A model generated the notes under the pieces. That model made no database searches. It had not been told where the DNA came from and saw only the letters and a list, made by a program, of their open reading frames with translations. A DNA stretch of 64,000 bases from NCBI RefSeq assembly GCF_008711175.1, contig NZ_VWNF01000011.1, forward strand, positions 248,001-312,000, written 5' to 3'. This stretch comes from Nesterenkonia ebinurensis. Its GTDB lineage: Bacteria; Actinomycetota; Actinomycetes; Actinomycetales; Micrococcaceae. Made by a program: the position numbers and the translations under genes. Positions 15,285 to 24,457 of this stretch are shown here, piece by piece. The number at the start of each line of letters is the position of its first letter. The stretch's first letter is position 1.

Positions 15285-15328
15285 CTGAGGGCGGCAGGTC
15301 TCCGGTGAAGGAACCCTGCCGCCCTCAG
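15285..15328 (+). terminator. Hairpin with short T-run
   Basis: Perfect 14-bp arms CTGAGGGCGGCAGG (15285-15298) and complement (15315-15328) followed by TTT. It could end transcripts from lysC or a small RNA on the + strand. Confidence 0.6.
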
Positions 15329-15446
15329 TTTCAGGTGCGAGATTACGCCTCCCAGTGTAGCGCGGCATCAGCTCAGCGTCAGCTGTTTTCCGGATTAGAT
15401 CTGGTTTCTGGGCAATTCCCGAACGCCTGAGCGGTGACTGACGGCA

Positions 15447-16100
15447 CTAGACCGTGACCAGAACCTTGGCGCACTCGTTCAGCAGTACACGCATCTGTTC
15501 GGCCGTGTGCCGGCCGTTGAAGATCTCTGTACCGTTCTCAAAGGCTCTCCCTGCTGCCAGCTGCCCAGCATCCACGGCGTCGTAGCCTAAGGAATCAATG
15601 AAGACGGCCACCAGTTGCTTGGCCTCGTGGTGATCTGAAGCTACGGCCAGCGCCCGCCGGTTGGGGGCACCTGCCGGATGAGAGTCCACCTCCAGGTCAC
15701 CGTAGCCGATGTGGTTCAGCGTCTTGACCAGCTGCACATCGCCGAAATGCTCTGCAATGACCTCAGATGTGGAAGAGGCGGTCTCGAACTCCTCAATCAC
15801 CCCGTCCACCTCGGACCAGTAGTTCATCGCGTCGATCACCACGTGCCCCTGCAGCACAGCAGTGTCAATGCTGCGGTATTTGTGCAGCGGCACGGCCACA
15901 ATGATGATGTCTGAGCCTGTCAGCTCGGAGCTGTTGACCGCCTGAGCACCTGGCACGATCACCTCGGTGAGCAGCTTGATCTCCTCGGCGGGCTTGTCCG
16001 TGGCGATCTTCACGGTGTGTCCGGCACGGACGGTCTGCCGCCCCACGGCAGTGCCGACTCGCCCGGCGCCAAGGATTCCAATGCTGAGCTGCTGAGCCAT
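15447..16100 (-). CDS. NAD(P)-binding oxidoreductase, F420-dependent NADP reductase-like
   Basis: The N-terminal Rossmann motif GILGAGRVGTAVGRQ and DIIIVAVPLHKY place it in the NADP oxidoreductase/coenzyme F420-dependent family. Residues LVKTLNHIGYGDLEVDSHPAG and LAVASDHHEAKQLV follow the family plan. 217 residues, normal length. ATG 16100 is chosen with GGAGAGG just upstream; the frame extends 13 codons further. Substrate and true cofactor cannot be read from sequence. A perfect 12-bp palindrome sits 35 bp upstream. It is divergent from the RHH-VOC-MFS operon. Confidence 0.75.
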   Translation of the reverse strand: MAQQLSIGILGAGRVGTAVGRQTVRAGHTVKIATDKPAEEIKLLTEVIVPGAQAVNSSELTGSDIIIVAVPLHKYRSIDTAVLQGHVVIDAMNYWSEVDGVIEEFETASSTSEVIAEHFGDVQLVKTLNHIGYGDLEVDSHPAGAPNRRALAVASDHHEAKQLVAVFIDSLGYDAVDAGQLAAGRAFENGTEIFNGRHTAEQMRVLLNECAKVLVTV

Positions 16101-16134
16101 TGCCTCTCCTGCGGGTGTATCGAATCTTGGGTGA

Positions 16135-16146
16135 TTCAAATTTGAA
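16135..16146. promoter_or_regulatory. Palindromic operator candidate before the oxidoreductase gene
   Basis: TTCAAATTTGAA is a perfect 12-bp palindrome, extended by GGTGAT...ATCACC on the flanks with a one-base offset. Likely the binding site of an unlinked dimeric regulator. Confidence 0.45.
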
Positions 16147-16285
16147 GTATCACCATGGCCAACACCGCATCACCGAAACCTCTTCCCGCCACCACCCCAT
16201 TGTGCTCAACACCACGCCGTCGTGCCCAACACCACCTGCCACCTCTCCGCACAACCCCTCCTCATCAGCGCAGCACATCTCATAC

Positions 16286-16349
16286 GGTGGCCACGTTTGA
16301 CGACGTTTCGGCCTGTTTTCGGCCAAAACTATCGTCATATGGGGCCACC
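16286..16349. repeat. 64-nt imperfect palindrome
   Basis: Outer arms GGTGGCC (16286-16292) and GGCCACC (16343-16349), inner arms TGACGA/TCGTCA and GGCC/GGCC, with loop TGTTTTC. It sits just upstream of the RHH operon promoter; core CTGTTTTCGGCCA is shared with other hairpins in the window. Confidence 0.55.
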
Positions 16350-16363
16350 GAACGGAGTGGGGC

Positions 16364-16393
16364 ATGACAGGCTTCTCACTAATTTGCTAGCAT
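16364..16393 (+). promoter_or_regulatory. Promoter of the RHH-VOC-MFS operon
   Basis: -35 ATGACA (16364-16369), 18-bp spacer, -10 TAGCAT (16388-16393). The RHH start codon is 6 nt further, so the transcript is probably leaderless. Confidence 0.5.
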
Positions 16394-16399
16394 ACTTGC

Positions 16400-16573
16400 A
16401 TGGCTGAGAAAAGAAAGCAGCAGTTCAACGTCTACCTGCCCCCGGAGCTGGTGCGCGCAGTCAAGCACCGCTGCATCGACGAGGGACTCTCCCTCTCCGC
16501 CTTTGTGGAGAACATCCTCTCCGACTACCTGAACGACGCCGCACCTGACACCGACCAGCAGAAGGGACAGTGA
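16400..16573 (+). CDS. Small ribbon-helix-helix protein
   Basis: 57 residues: basic MAEKRKQQ, a beta-strand-like FNVYLPPELVRAVKHRC and a helix DEGLSLSAFVENILSDYL, the pattern of CopG/Arc-type RHH DNA-binding proteins or antitoxin-like regulators. No toxin gene adjoins it; instead the next two genes overlap it (VOC protein by 4 bp, then MFS). Its most likely job is autoregulation of this operon. No Shine-Dalgarno is seen, consistent with leaderless expression from the -10 at 16388. Confidence 0.65.
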   Translation: MAEKRKQQFNVYLPPELVRAVKHRCIDEGLSLSAFVENILSDYLNDAAPDTDQQKGQ

Positions 16574-17343
16574 CCATGCCCTCCCCCGCCCCGCTCACCG
16601 TCCAGCCCATCCACTTCACCTCGGACTACGCAATCTGGCGCGAGTTCTACCTGAAGCTCGGCCTGCATCCCACCACAGCGAACGACCCCATGGTCACCAT
16701 TCTGGCGGCCGACTCCGGACAGCTGATGCTTGCCGAGGTACCGGCCGACCATCGGCTCGACGGCGTGCGCCTGGTGGAGTTCACCGTTCCGGATGTAGAT
16801 GCCCATGCGGAAGCTCTGGAGAAGGCGGGCACAGCAGCCCCCAGGGTTCAGCTGGCACACCGGGACCAATCCAATATCGCACTCGATCTCCCTCAGGGCC
16901 GGGTGCACATCGGCCAACATCTCACCACCGCCGGTGCCACGCTCTTCGACCCCGCGGGCCTGAACATCGGCGCCCTGCTCTACTGCCCCACCGAAATGGT
17001 GGCTGCGGGGGCACAGCAGCTGGCTCCCTACGGCCTGAGCCCGCGGATCGCTTCCGACAATGGCGGGTGGACAGATCTCACCGGCAATGGAGTCCTCGCC
17101 TTCCACGACAGCGAACTGCACACAGTCTCCAACGACGCGCCGAATCAACCTGTGGTGCAGGTCTTCGGTGAGACGGGCGACGTCGTCGGCCTCGCTTCAG
17201 ATCTGGAAGACAGGGGGCAGGAGGCCACGGTGATCGACGAATCCTACGGCCGGTCGCTGCGCGTCACCCAGCCGGACGACCAGCAGCTCTACATCAACGA
17301 GACCATGGACGACCTCTACGGCTACCATCGCCTGAATGCCTGA
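16570..17343 (+). CDS. Two-domain VOC (glyoxalase/bleomycin-resistance fold) protein
   Basis: 257 residues with two VOC-like halves: IHFTSDYAIWREFYLKLGL ... RLVEFTVPDVDAHAEAL in the first, and LFDPAGLNIGALLY ... LRVTQPDDQQLYINE in the second. Such proteins bind or modify small molecules, often giving resistance by sequestration, but metal ligands cannot be assigned confidently. GTG 16570 overlaps the RHH stop; ATG 16576 is an alternative. The stop overlaps the MFS gene by 8 bp, so binding or modification and export are probably linked. Confidence 0.65.
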   Translation: MTMPSPAPLTVQPIHFTSDYAIWREFYLKLGLHPTTANDPMVTILAADSGQLMLAEVPADHRLDGVRLVEFTVPDVDAHAEALEKAGTAAPRVQLAHRDQSNIALDLPQGRVHIGQHLTTAGATLFDPAGLNIGALLYCPTEMVAAGAQQLAPYGLSPRIASDNGGWTDLTGNGVLAFHDSELHTVSNDAPNQPVVQVFGETGDVVGLASDLEDRGQEATVIDESYGRSLRVTQPDDQQLYINETMDDLYGYHRLNA

Positions 17344-18619
17344 CCAGCAGGGGCGAGCACCCCTGCCCGCCGACGGCTCTTCTGTTCGCCGCATTCTTTG
17401 GGCGGCAGGCTTCGGAGCAGCAGGCACCAGCATCCTCAGCGTGGCCAACGACCTGGTGGCCGTGCTGGCACTGGACGCCGGACCAGCCCAAATTGGCGTG
17501 CTCAACGCTCTGGAGTCGGTGTCTTATTTGGCCCTGTCTGTGCCTGCCGGCTGGCTGCTGGACCGAATAGACCGGAAGAAGGCACTGCTCTGGATTCAGG
17601 CGATCGCCACCATCGCCGTGGTCTCGGTGCCGGTGGCATGGCTGCTCGACAGTCTCACGTTCTCGCACCTGGCCGTGGCATCCTTCTTCGTCGGCACAGC
17701 GGGAATGGTCTGGGGCCTGGGGCTCAGCTCTATCCTGCCCAGCGTTGTCGACAAGCGTGCAGCGGGTTCAGCATTCGGCAAGCTCCAGTCGGTCGAAACC
17801 GCCACCGGACTCGTCATTCCAGGCCTCACCGGGGCCGTACTCCTGGTCCTGGCCGCCCCGTTGACCCTCTTCTTCGCCGGCGCGGCCAAGATCATCGGCG
17901 GGCTGATCCTCTTCACGGGGCCACCGGCGCCGAAGCCGGAGGATGAGGCCGAACCCCTGAAATTCTGGGCCGGCGTCTCAGAGGGATTCCATTTCACTGT
18001 GCGCTCGACACCTATCCTGCTGTCCACCTGCGCCGCCGCTGTGGCAAACTCAGCACTGGCTCTGCTGATGGCAGTCCAGACGGTCTATCTCGTACGAGAA
18101 CTCGGCTTCAGCCCCTCACTCATCGCTGTGCAGGGAACAGTGATCGGCGCATCAGGCTTCATCGGCTCCCTGCTCGCAGTGCGCCTGCTGCAGCGGTTCC
18201 GGGGACTCTCCACCGCATGTGTTGCTACCGTGATCGCCACCTTGTCAGCCCTGCTGTTTCCGCTCACTGCACTCAACCCGGATTCTCTGGTATTCACGCT
18301 GCCCCTGATCACCGCATTCAATATCCTGTGGAATATCACCGCGGTCATCGCCGCAGCCGGGAAGTACGGACTCATGGCTGCTCTGGTGCCCAGCGCCATG
18401 ATGGGCCGGGTCCAGGCCTTCAGACGTTTGATCGCCAGGGGCCCTATTCCCATCGTCGCCATCGTCGGCGGCCTGCTGGGGGAAACCATCGGGCTGGTGC
18501 CCACGCTATGGGTATTTGTCACCCTGGCCCTGATCGCCTGCGTGCTCCACATCCTCCTGTGGATCCTCTCCCGGAACTGGGACCTCCCGGATCCCCCTCG
18601 TCCAGGCACTGACTCTTGA
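17336..18619 (+). CDS. MFS efflux transporter
   Basis: 427 residues with about 12 hydrophobic segments. DRIDRKKALLWIQ after the second segment is the loop 2-3 motif of the major facilitator superfamily. The arrangement resembles MFS_3/enterobactin-exporter-like and macrolide efflux carriers. It begins within the last codons of the VOC gene (ATGCCTGA overlap), third gene of the operon. Substrate unknown; drug or natural-product export is inferred from context. Confidence 0.75.
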   Translation: MPDQQGRAPLPADGSSVRRILWAAGFGAAGTSILSVANDLVAVLALDAGPAQIGVLNALESVSYLALSVPAGWLLDRIDRKKALLWIQAIATIAVVSVPVAWLLDSLTFSHLAVASFFVGTAGMVWGLGLSSILPSVVDKRAAGSAFGKLQSVETATGLVIPGLTGAVLLVLAAPLTLFFAGAAKIIGGLILFTGPPAPKPEDEAEPLKFWAGVSEGFHFTVRSTPILLSTCAAAVANSALALLMAVQTVYLVRELGFSPSLIAVQGTVIGASGFIGSLLAVRLLQRFRGLSTACVATVIATLSALLFPLTALNPDSLVFTLPLITAFNILWNITAVIAAAGKYGLMAALVPSAMMGRVQAFRRLIARGPIPIVAIVGGLLGETIGLVPTLWVFVTLALIACVLHILLWILSRNWDLPDPPRPGTDS

Positions 18620-18732
18620 CCGCCGGGGCGTGCTGACGCTCACCGGGCTCCGAGTATGCCGGCTCTACACCTCCCGCGGCTTCGAGAACCTGGGTCATGG
18701 CCCCGACGCCCCGAACGGCAAGCCAGGGTTGG

Positions 18733-18906
18733 TCATGCTGAGGCCGAGCCGTCCTCTGCCTGGTCCTGATCGCGGTTCTGCCGCCGCAGCCTGATGCTGC
18801 CGGCCAGCATGAAGATCAGAAAGACGATAGCGGCAATCACGACCAGGCCGACCAGGCCGATGAGGATTATCCCCAACAGCCACCCGTCTCCCGGCGTGGG
18901 TATCAT
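18733..18906 (-). CDS. Small single-pass membrane protein
   Basis: 57 residues: a short N-terminus MIPTPGDGW, one hydrophobic helix of ~27 residues (ILIGLVGLVVIAAIVFLIF), then a basic RLRRQNR and an acidic tail. Composition and clean start and stop suggest a real gene, but there is no strong Shine-Dalgarno. It is divergent from purS across a repeat-containing promoter region. Function unknown. Confidence 0.5.
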   Translation of the reverse strand: MIPTPGDGWLLGIILIGLVGLVVIAAIVFLIFMLAGSIRLRRQNRDQDQAEDGSASA

Positions 18907-18977
18907 GTCTCAAGCATACGAACTCACGAGGACACCTTGTAGGTTCACCGGTGCCCGGCTGGGACCAGTGCCAAGGC

Positions 18978-19083
18978 GGATGAGCTATCTCAGTTTTTTG
19001 CAACAGTTCTTTCAAGCACGGTGAACTCGTGCATTTTCTGCAAGAGTTCACCGAACCAGCATCTGGCTCATCCCCGGTAGACT
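18978..19083 (+). promoter_or_regulatory. purS promoter with paired repeats
   Basis: TTTTTTGCAACAGTTC (18994-19009) recurs as TTTTCTGCAAGAGTTC (19034-19049), exactly 40 bp apart. A perfect 9-bp inverted repeat GGTGAACTC/GAGTTCACC (19020-19028; 19044-19052) overlaps it, and outer arms GGATGAGC/GCTCATCC (18978; 19066) enclose the whole. TAGACT at 19078 is a likely -10. This looks like a two-site operator for purine genes; the regulator is not in the window. Confidence 0.5.
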
Positions 19084-19126
19084 GGTCCAGCAGTTTCGCG
19101 CCACCTACTTCATGCAGGAGACATCT

Positions 19127-19381
19127 GTGCCTACGATCGTCGTCGAGGTCATGCCCAAGCCCGAGATCCTCGACCCGCAGGGCAAAGCCATCGCCAACGC
19201 GCTTCCCCACCTGGGCTTCACCGGATTCTCCGGGGTGCGCCAGGGCAAGCGCTTCGAACTGGAAGTGCAGGGCGAGATCACCGATGAGCTGCTCGACTCG
19301 GCCCGCAAAGCTGCCGCGGAGATGCTCTCCAACCCGGTGATCGAAGACGTGGTCTCTGTGACCGTGGCAGAGGACATCTGA
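19127..19381 (+). CDS. purS: Phosphoribosylformylglycinamidine synthase subunit PurS
   Basis: Small subunit that bridges PurL and PurQ in the Gram-positive/actinobacterial FGAM synthase complex. 84 residues starting (M)[20 protein letters not shown] with the [10 protein letters not shown] block. GTG 19127 is chosen with GGAG 8 nt upstream; an in-frame ATG at 19112 would contain the ribosome-binding site. Purine biosynthesis, first gene of purSQL. Confidence 0.95.
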   Translation: MPTIVVEVMPKPEILDPQGKAIANALPHLGFTGFSGVRQGKRFELEVQGEITDELLDSARKAAAEMLSNPVIEDVVSVTVAEDI

Positions 19382-19389
19382 GCACAGAG

Positions 19390-20184
19390 ATGACGACGAC
19401 GCCCACTGAGACTCCCCTGATCGGCGACTTCACCGCCGCCCCGACCGCACAGCCCCTGGACGGTGCCCGCATCGGTGTAGTCACCTTCCCCGGCACCCTC
19501 GATGACCGCGACGCCGCCCGGGCCGTTCGCCTCGGCGGCGGCACCCCGGTGCCCCTCTGGCACGCTGATCAGTCCCTGCACGGGGTGGACGCGGTGATCC
19601 TGCCCGGCGGCTTCTCCTACGGCGATTACCTGCGCGCAGGTGCGATCGCCCGCTTTGCCCCGGTGATGGAGACAGTGGTGAAAGAGGCAGGTGCGGACGC
19701 GGCGTCGTCCTCTCCACTGCCGGTACTGGGAATCTGCAATGGTTTCCAGGTACTCACCGAGGCCCACCTGCTGCCTGGTTCGATGATCAAGAACGATCAC
19801 CTGAAGTTCATCTGCAAGGACCAGGTGCTGCGGGTGGAGAACACCGAGACCACCTGGACCGCCCAGTTCACCGCCGATGAGCTGATTACTGTGCCGATGA
19901 AGAACCAGGAAGGCCAGTACGTGATCTCCGCCGAGGAGTTGGAGGCCATCGAGGCTGAGGGCCGGGTGGTGTTCCGCTATGTGGGTGAGAACCCCAACGG
20001 CTCGCGCAACCATATTGCCGGGGTCACCAATGAGCGCGGCAATGTGGTGGGTCTGATGCCGCACCCTGAGCACGCAGTAGAAGCCGGCTACGGGCCCGAC
20101 GACGCCACAGGCGTACGGGAGGGCACCGACGGGCTGACTATCTTCACCTCGGTGGTCTCGTCCCTGGCAGGAGGTAACCAGTGA
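19390..20184 (+). CDS. purQ: FGAM synthase glutaminase subunit PurQ
   Basis: Supplies ammonia from glutamine to PurL. Class I glutamine amidotransferase with oxyanion/nucleophile block [11 protein letters not shown] (catalytic Cys) and the His/Glu pair in MPHPEHAVE. 264 residues, longer than usual by an N-terminal [14 protein letters not shown] tail and a short Ala/Ser-rich loop before the nucleophile, both containing the word ACGACGCC. It starts 8 bp after purS and overlaps purL by 4 bp. Confidence 0.95.
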   Translation: MTTTPTETPLIGDFTAAPTAQPLDGARIGVVTFPGTLDDRDAARAVRLGGGTPVPLWHADQSLHGVDAVILPGGFSYGDYLRAGAIARFAPVMETVVKEAGADAASSSPLPVLGICNGFQVLTEAHLLPGSMIKNDHLKFICKDQVLRVENTETTWTAQFTADELITVPMKNQEGQYVISAEELEAIEAEGRVVFRYVGENPNGSRNHIAGVTNERGNVVGLMPHPEHAVEAGYGPDDATGVREGTDGLTIFTSVVSSLAGGNQ

Positions 20185-22583
20185 CCGAGCACGCCACAGA
20201 TCAGCCCACCGCCCCGGAGGATCAGGTGCAGCAGACCCAGTTCAACATCGACACCGTGGTCAACGCAGCCGCCACCCCGGACACCGAGCTGCCCTGGGCA
20301 GAGCTGGGCCTGAAGGAGAACGAGTACCACCGGATCGTGCAGATCCTGGGCCGTCGCCCCACGGCGGCGGAGCTGGCCATGTACTCGGTGATGTGGTCTG
20401 AGCACTGCTCGTACAAGTCCTCCAAAGTGCATCTGCGCCAGTTCGGCGAAAAGGTCACCGATCAGATGAAGAAGGATCTGATGGTCGGCATCGGCGAGAA
20501 CGCCGGGGTCACCAACCTCGGCGATGGCTGGGCGGTGACCTTCAAGATCGAATCGCATAACCACCCCTCCTATGTGGAGCCTTATCAGGGTGCGGCCACC
20601 GGAATCGGCGGCATTGTGCGCGACATCATCTCCATGGGCGCCCGCCCCGTAGCGGTGATGGACCCGCTGCGCTTCGGCGATATCGATCACCCGGACACCA
20701 AGCGGGTGCTGCCCGGTGTGGTCTCCGGCATCGGCGGCTACGGCAACTCCCTCGGACTGCCCAATATCGGCGGCGAGGTGGTCTTCGACGCCGTGTACCA
20801 GCAGAACCCGCTGGTCAACGCCCTGGCTGTGGGGGTGCTCAAGCACGAGGACCTGCGCCTGGCCAACGCCTCCGGGGTGGGCAATAAAGTGGTGCTCTTC
20901 GGCGCGCGCACCGGCGGCGACGGCATCGGCGGGGCCTCCGTGCTGGCCTCGGAGTCCTTCGACGACACCAAGCCCTCCAAGCGACCCGCGGTGCAGGTGG
21001 GTGACCCCTTCGCGGAGAAGGTGCTCATCGAGTGCTGCCTGGAGCTGTTCCACAATGAGCTGGTCGAAGGCATCCAGGACCTGGGTGCGGCCGGGATCAG
21101 CTGCGCCACCAGTGAGCTGGCTTCCAACGGCGAGGGTGGTATGCACGTGGAGCTGACCAATGTGCTGCTGCGCGACCCCACCCTGACCCCGGGCGAGATC
21201 CTGATGTCGGAGTCTCAGGAGCGGATGATGGCCGTGGTCACCCCGGAGAACGTCGAGGCCTTCGAGGCCGTGATGGGCAAATGGGGCGTGGAGTACTCCT
21301 GGCTCGGCGAGGTGACTGATACCGGCCGGCTGATCATCGAGTGGGACGGGGCCACCATCGTGGACGTCGATCCCCGCACCGTGGCCCATGACGGCCCGGT
21401 CTATGAGCGCCCCTACCACCGCCCGGCCTGGCAGGACCAGCTGCAGGCCGACACCTTCCGCACCTCGGAGGCCGGCCAGAGCCTGCCGGCCAGCGCAGAG
21501 GAGCTGGGTGAGGCGCTCATGGAGCTGATGAGCTCGGCGAATATGGCCGATGTCTCCTGGATCACCGACCAGTACGATCGATTCGTCGGCGGCAACACCG
21601 CATTGTCCCAGCCCGACGACGCCGGGGTGATCCGCGTGGACGAGGAGACCGGGCTCGGCGTGGGCCTGGCCACCGACTGCAACGGCCGCTACGCCTACCT
21701 GGACCCCTACGCCGGGGCCCAGCTGGCCCTTGCCGAGGCCTACCGCAATGTGGCCACCGCCGGTGCGGTGCCGATGGCGGTGTCCGACTGCCTGAACTTC
21801 GGCTCCCCGGAGGACCCCGAGATCATGTGGCAGTTCGCCGAGGCGGTCCGCGGCCTGGCCGAGGGCTGCCAGGCCCTGGGCATCCCGGTGACCGGAGGCA
21901 ACGTCTCTCTCTACAATCAGACGGCCGGCCGGGCCATCCATCCCACTCCCGTGGTTGGCGTGCTGGGCAGGTTCGACGACGTCGCCCGCCGAACCCCCTC
22001 GGGCTTCCAGCGCTGGGCCGACGGGCAGGCGATCTACCTGCTGGGCACCACACACGATGAGCTGGACGGCTCAGAGTTCGCTCGGCTGCGCGGGCACCTC
22101 GGCGGCACCCCGCCGCGAGTGGACCTGGTTGCGGAGAAGACTTTGGGCGAGATTCTGATCAATGCCTCCCGTGACGGCATGATCGATGCCGCCCATGACC
22201 TCTCCGAGGGTGGGCTGGCTGCGGGACTGGCGGAGATGAGCCTGCGCTTCGGCGTCGGCTCCCGGACTGCGTTGGATGCGCTGTGCGAGCGCGACGGGGT
22301 GGACCCGTTCACCGCCCTGTTCAGCGAGTCCCAGGCCCGGGCGCTGGTGGCCCTGCCGCGTTCGGAGGAGCTGCGGTTCACCGATATGACCACAGCCCGT
22401 GGCTTCCCCGCTCTGCGTCTGGGTGTAGTGGACGCGGTCTCCGGCGGCATCGAGGTCTCCGGTCCGTTCCACGGCGGAAGCTTCGGCATCGGGCTGGATG
22501 AGCTGAAGGAGGCCTGGAGCTCAACGATCCCCGCCCGCTTCGGCTCCGGTCCGCACTTAGAGGCCATCATCGATGGGGACTAG
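20181..22583 (+). CDS. purL: FGAM synthase large subunit PurL
   Basis: ATP-dependent synthetase of step four of purine synthesis. 800 residues, small-PurL type. Hallmarks: [52 protein letters not shown], and a second AIRS-like half with [12 protein letters not shown] and [16 protein letters not shown]. The GTG start overlaps the purQ stop (GTGA). Confidence 0.97.
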   Translation: MTEHATDQPTAPEDQVQQTQFNIDTVVNAAATPDTELPWAELGLKENEYHRIVQILGRRPTAAELAMYSVMWSEHCSYKSSKVHLRQFGEKVTDQMKKDLMVGIGENAGVTNLGDGWAVTFKIESHNHPSYVEPYQGAATGIGGIVRDIISMGARPVAVMDPLRFGDIDHPDTKRVLPGVVSGIGGYGNSLGLPNIGGEVVFDAVYQQNPLVNALAVGVLKHEDLRLANASGVGNKVVLFGARTGGDGIGGASVLASESFDDTKPSKRPAVQVGDPFAEKVLIECCLELFHNELVEGIQDLGAAGISCATSELASNGEGGMHVELTNVLLRDPTLTPGEILMSESQERMMAVVTPENVEAFEAVMGKWGVEYSWLGEVTDTGRLIIEWDGATIVDVDPRTVAHDGPVYERPYHRPAWQDQLQADTFRTSEAGQSLPASAEELGEALMELMSSANMADVSWITDQYDRFVGGNTALSQPDDAGVIRVDEETGLGVGLATDCNGRYAYLDPYAGAQLALAEAYRNVATAGAVPMAVSDCLNFGSPEDPEIMWQFAEAVRGLAEGCQALGIPVTGGNVSLYNQTAGRAIHPTPVVGVLGRFDDVARRTPSGFQRWADGQAIYLLGTTHDELDGSEFARLRGHLGGTPPRVDLVAEKTLGEILINASRDGMIDAAHDLSEGGLAAGLAEMSLRFGVGSRTALDALCERDGVDPFTALFSESQARALVALPRSEELRFTDMTTARGFPALRLGVVDAVSGGIEVSGPFHGGSFGIGLDELKEAWSSTIPARFGSGPHLEAIIDGD

Positions 22584-22640
22584 CAGTCACCGAGGCTCTC
22601 AACCATTGACCGTGGCCAGGGATGCACTGAGACTGCAGTC

Positions 22641-22991
22641 ATGAACATCACCAGGAAAACAGTTGTCTTCGACGCCTCGGATATCGAGGCCGAAAGCAGC
22701 TTTTGGGCTGCAGTGTTGGACGGCACAGTAGAGCGTGACCACGATTGGCACAGCATTGAAGTCAACGGAGTCAAGGAACTAGCGGTGCAGTTATCTCCAC
22801 AGCATGTACCGCCCCAGTGGCCCGACGGCAACCCGCAGCAAATTCACCTGGACCTCATCGTCGAGGACATCGACGCCGCTCATGAGCAGGTCCTGTCCCT
22901 GGGAGCCAAGCTGCTTCATACCGCACAGGAGGGCGAAGATTTCAACGTCTACGAAGATCCGGCCGGTCACCCTTTTTGCCTGTGCTGGTAA
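22641..22991 (+). CDS. VOC family protein
   Basis: 116 residues starting MNITRKTVVFDASDIEAESSFW, with IHLDLIVEDIDAAHEQVLSLGAKLL and YEDPAGHPFCLCW, the standard glyoxalase/bleomycin-resistance pattern with C-terminal D-P-x-G-H-P-F. Substrate unknown. It lies 57 bp after purL on the same strand and has lower GC and less biased codons than purL, so it may be a later arrival. Confidence 0.8.
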   Translation: MNITRKTVVFDASDIEAESSFWAAVLDGTVERDHDWHSIEVNGVKELAVQLSPQHVPPQWPDGNPQQIHLDLIVEDIDAAHEQVLSLGAKLLHTAQEGEDFNVYEDPAGHPFCLCW

Positions 22992-23009
22992 GACAGACAG
23001 AGTGCTCCG

Positions 23010-23573
23010 GTGACAGAGACCATGACATCCTACTGCGCGCTGCTGCGAGGCATCGGGCCGAGCAACCCGAATATGCGCAATGACAGGTTGCGGGAAGTCT
23101 TCGAGCATCTCGGGTTCGCCAATGTCGCCTCAGTACTCTCCAGCGGCAATATCGTCTTCAGCACCGACGACGGCGCACCCACGCCTGAGATTGAAGGCCG
23201 GATTCAGTCAGCACTACAAAGTGAGCTGGGCATCAGTGGCGGGACGATCCTGCGCGGCCGGGCCGAGTGTGCGGCCCTTGCCGCCAGAAAACCCTTCGGC
23301 GACCTCGAGCACAGCAAGGAAACCTATCTGACGGTCACCTTCCTCAAGGAGCACCTTGCACCCTGTCCGGATCCGTTTCCGACACCCGACATGCCCCAGG
23401 TGCGAATACGAGGTTACGACGCCGAGGCCCGCGCAATCCTGGCTGTCGTCGACACCACAGGCAGCAAGACCCCGGACTACATGGGCTGGTTGGAACGCAC
23501 CTTCAGCAAGGAGATCACCACCAGGACCTGGAACACCGTCACCAAGATCCTGAAGAAGCTTCCCGCCGGATAG
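23010..23573 (+). CDS. DUF1697 family protein
   Basis: 187 residues. YCALLRGIGPSNPNMRNDRLREVFEHLGF and VLSSGNIVFST are the characteristic N-terminal motifs of DUF1697 proteins, whose biochemical role is not established. C-terminal half includes PDYMGWLERTFSKEITTRTWNTVTKI, also typical. GTG 23010 lies 18 bp after the VOC gene; ATG 23022 is an alternative start. Confidence 0.8.
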   Translation: MTETMTSYCALLRGIGPSNPNMRNDRLREVFEHLGFANVASVLSSGNIVFSTDDGAPTPEIEGRIQSALQSELGISGGTILRGRAECAALAARKPFGDLEHSKETYLTVTFLKEHLAPCPDPFPTPDMPQVRIRGYDAEARAILAVVDTTGSKTPDYMGWLERTFSKEITTRTWNTVTKILKKLPAG

Positions 23574-23664
23574 GCGCAGGTGCCGCGCGCACCCTCACTC
23601 GTCAGTAGCCGGCTTTCAGGTGAGCTGCCAGGGCCCCGAGAAACACGCTCATAGGTGGCCGTGC

Positions 23665-24141
23665 TCAGTTCACCCCGTAGGCCAGAAGCCCGTGCGCCCA
23701 GTCTTCAATGGCCGGCCAGTCGCGCAGGTCAACGTCGCTGGGCGCCTTGACCACCTTCAGCTGCAGCTTCTCGAAGAAGCTGAGCTTCTCCTCGTCCATC
23801 GCTCCCCGAAAGTAGGTGAGCTCGCGGTGCGGAAAGCGGTGCAGCTGATCCATCAGTTTCTGGTCGAGCCGGGGCCCGCCGCCCACTGCGAACAGGAACA
23901 GCGGTTTGCCGGACAGCTCGGTGCGGTGGGCCTCCAGGAACAGGGTTCCCTCACCCATCAGCTTCTGCCGGTACACCGGCATGCCGACCACCACATTGTC
24001 AGTCTCGTAGAGCCACTTACCGGCCTCGCCGACATCCTTCACATGCGCCTTGACCCCGCGGGCGGAGAGCGTGGAGGCGATGCGCTCGCCGATCTCAGCA
24101 GTGGAGCCGTGCTTGCTCGCCACAACGACCATGGTGGTCAT
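23665..24141 (-). CDS. Flavodoxin-domain protein
   Basis: 158 residues starting MTTMVVVASKHGSTAEIGERI, the phosphate-binding loop of flavodoxin-like FMN proteins. VVVGMPVYRQKLM and FAVGGGP follow the flavodoxin layout. It resembles the protoporphyrinogen-oxidase-like HemG flavodoxins of some bacteria, but this genome has HemY, so a general FMN electron carrier is the safer reading. It is monocistronic and converges with the DUF1697 gene. Confidence 0.75.
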   Translation of the reverse strand: MTTMVVVASKHGSTAEIGERIASTLSARGVKAHVKDVGEAGKWLYETDNVVVGMPVYRQKLMGEGTLFLEAHRTELSGKPLFLFAVGGGPRLDQKLMDQLHRFPHRELTYFRGAMDEEKLSFFEKLQLKVVKAPSDVDLRDWPAIEDWAHGLLAYGVN

Positions 24142-24457
24142 AGGTTCACGCGCCTTTCGCCTGGGTGCCTTGGGTGCAGATGTATCTCATATGAGCTTAT
24201 CGAACTATTGAAGTCGCGCCATAAGCCATGCCTCGTTCGCTCGCTTCCCACAGCCCACGAGGCCGCTGGTCCTCGGCTCGCTCTCTTGCACTGCACGCTG
24301 ACAGCCTCTTGCCGTCTCGTCGTCCTCCTCAACGAGGCGGATGCCCCAGATCACCCTTGGGGATGATGCACAGGGTACGACGTCGCCAGTAGAGTTGCTT
24401 GCCGGAAGCAGCAATTGACAGACCATTATTAAGGGACGAGCAAGGGGTTTCATACGC
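24142..24457. other. Intergenic region between flavodoxin and natA
   Basis: No gene is supported. A TTGACA lies at 24415-24420 before natA, but no convincing -10 at the right distance. A small inverted repeat surrounds 24345-24370 (ATCACCC-TTGG-GGATGAT). The rest looks like decayed or non-coding sequence. Confidence 0.4.

Noticed and set aside
20088-22055. 655-codon open frame opposite purL
   Set aside because: Shadow of purL; composition is typical of third-position GC on the opposite strand and no known fold is visible.
23665-24141. Flavodoxin as a HemG-type protoporphyrinogen oxidase
   Set aside because: The genome already has HemY in the haem operon, and the C-terminal loop typical of HemG could not be recognised.
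24138-24332. Possible further repeat beta copy near 24290
   Set aside because: Shares only scattered short words with the other copies; no palindromic core.
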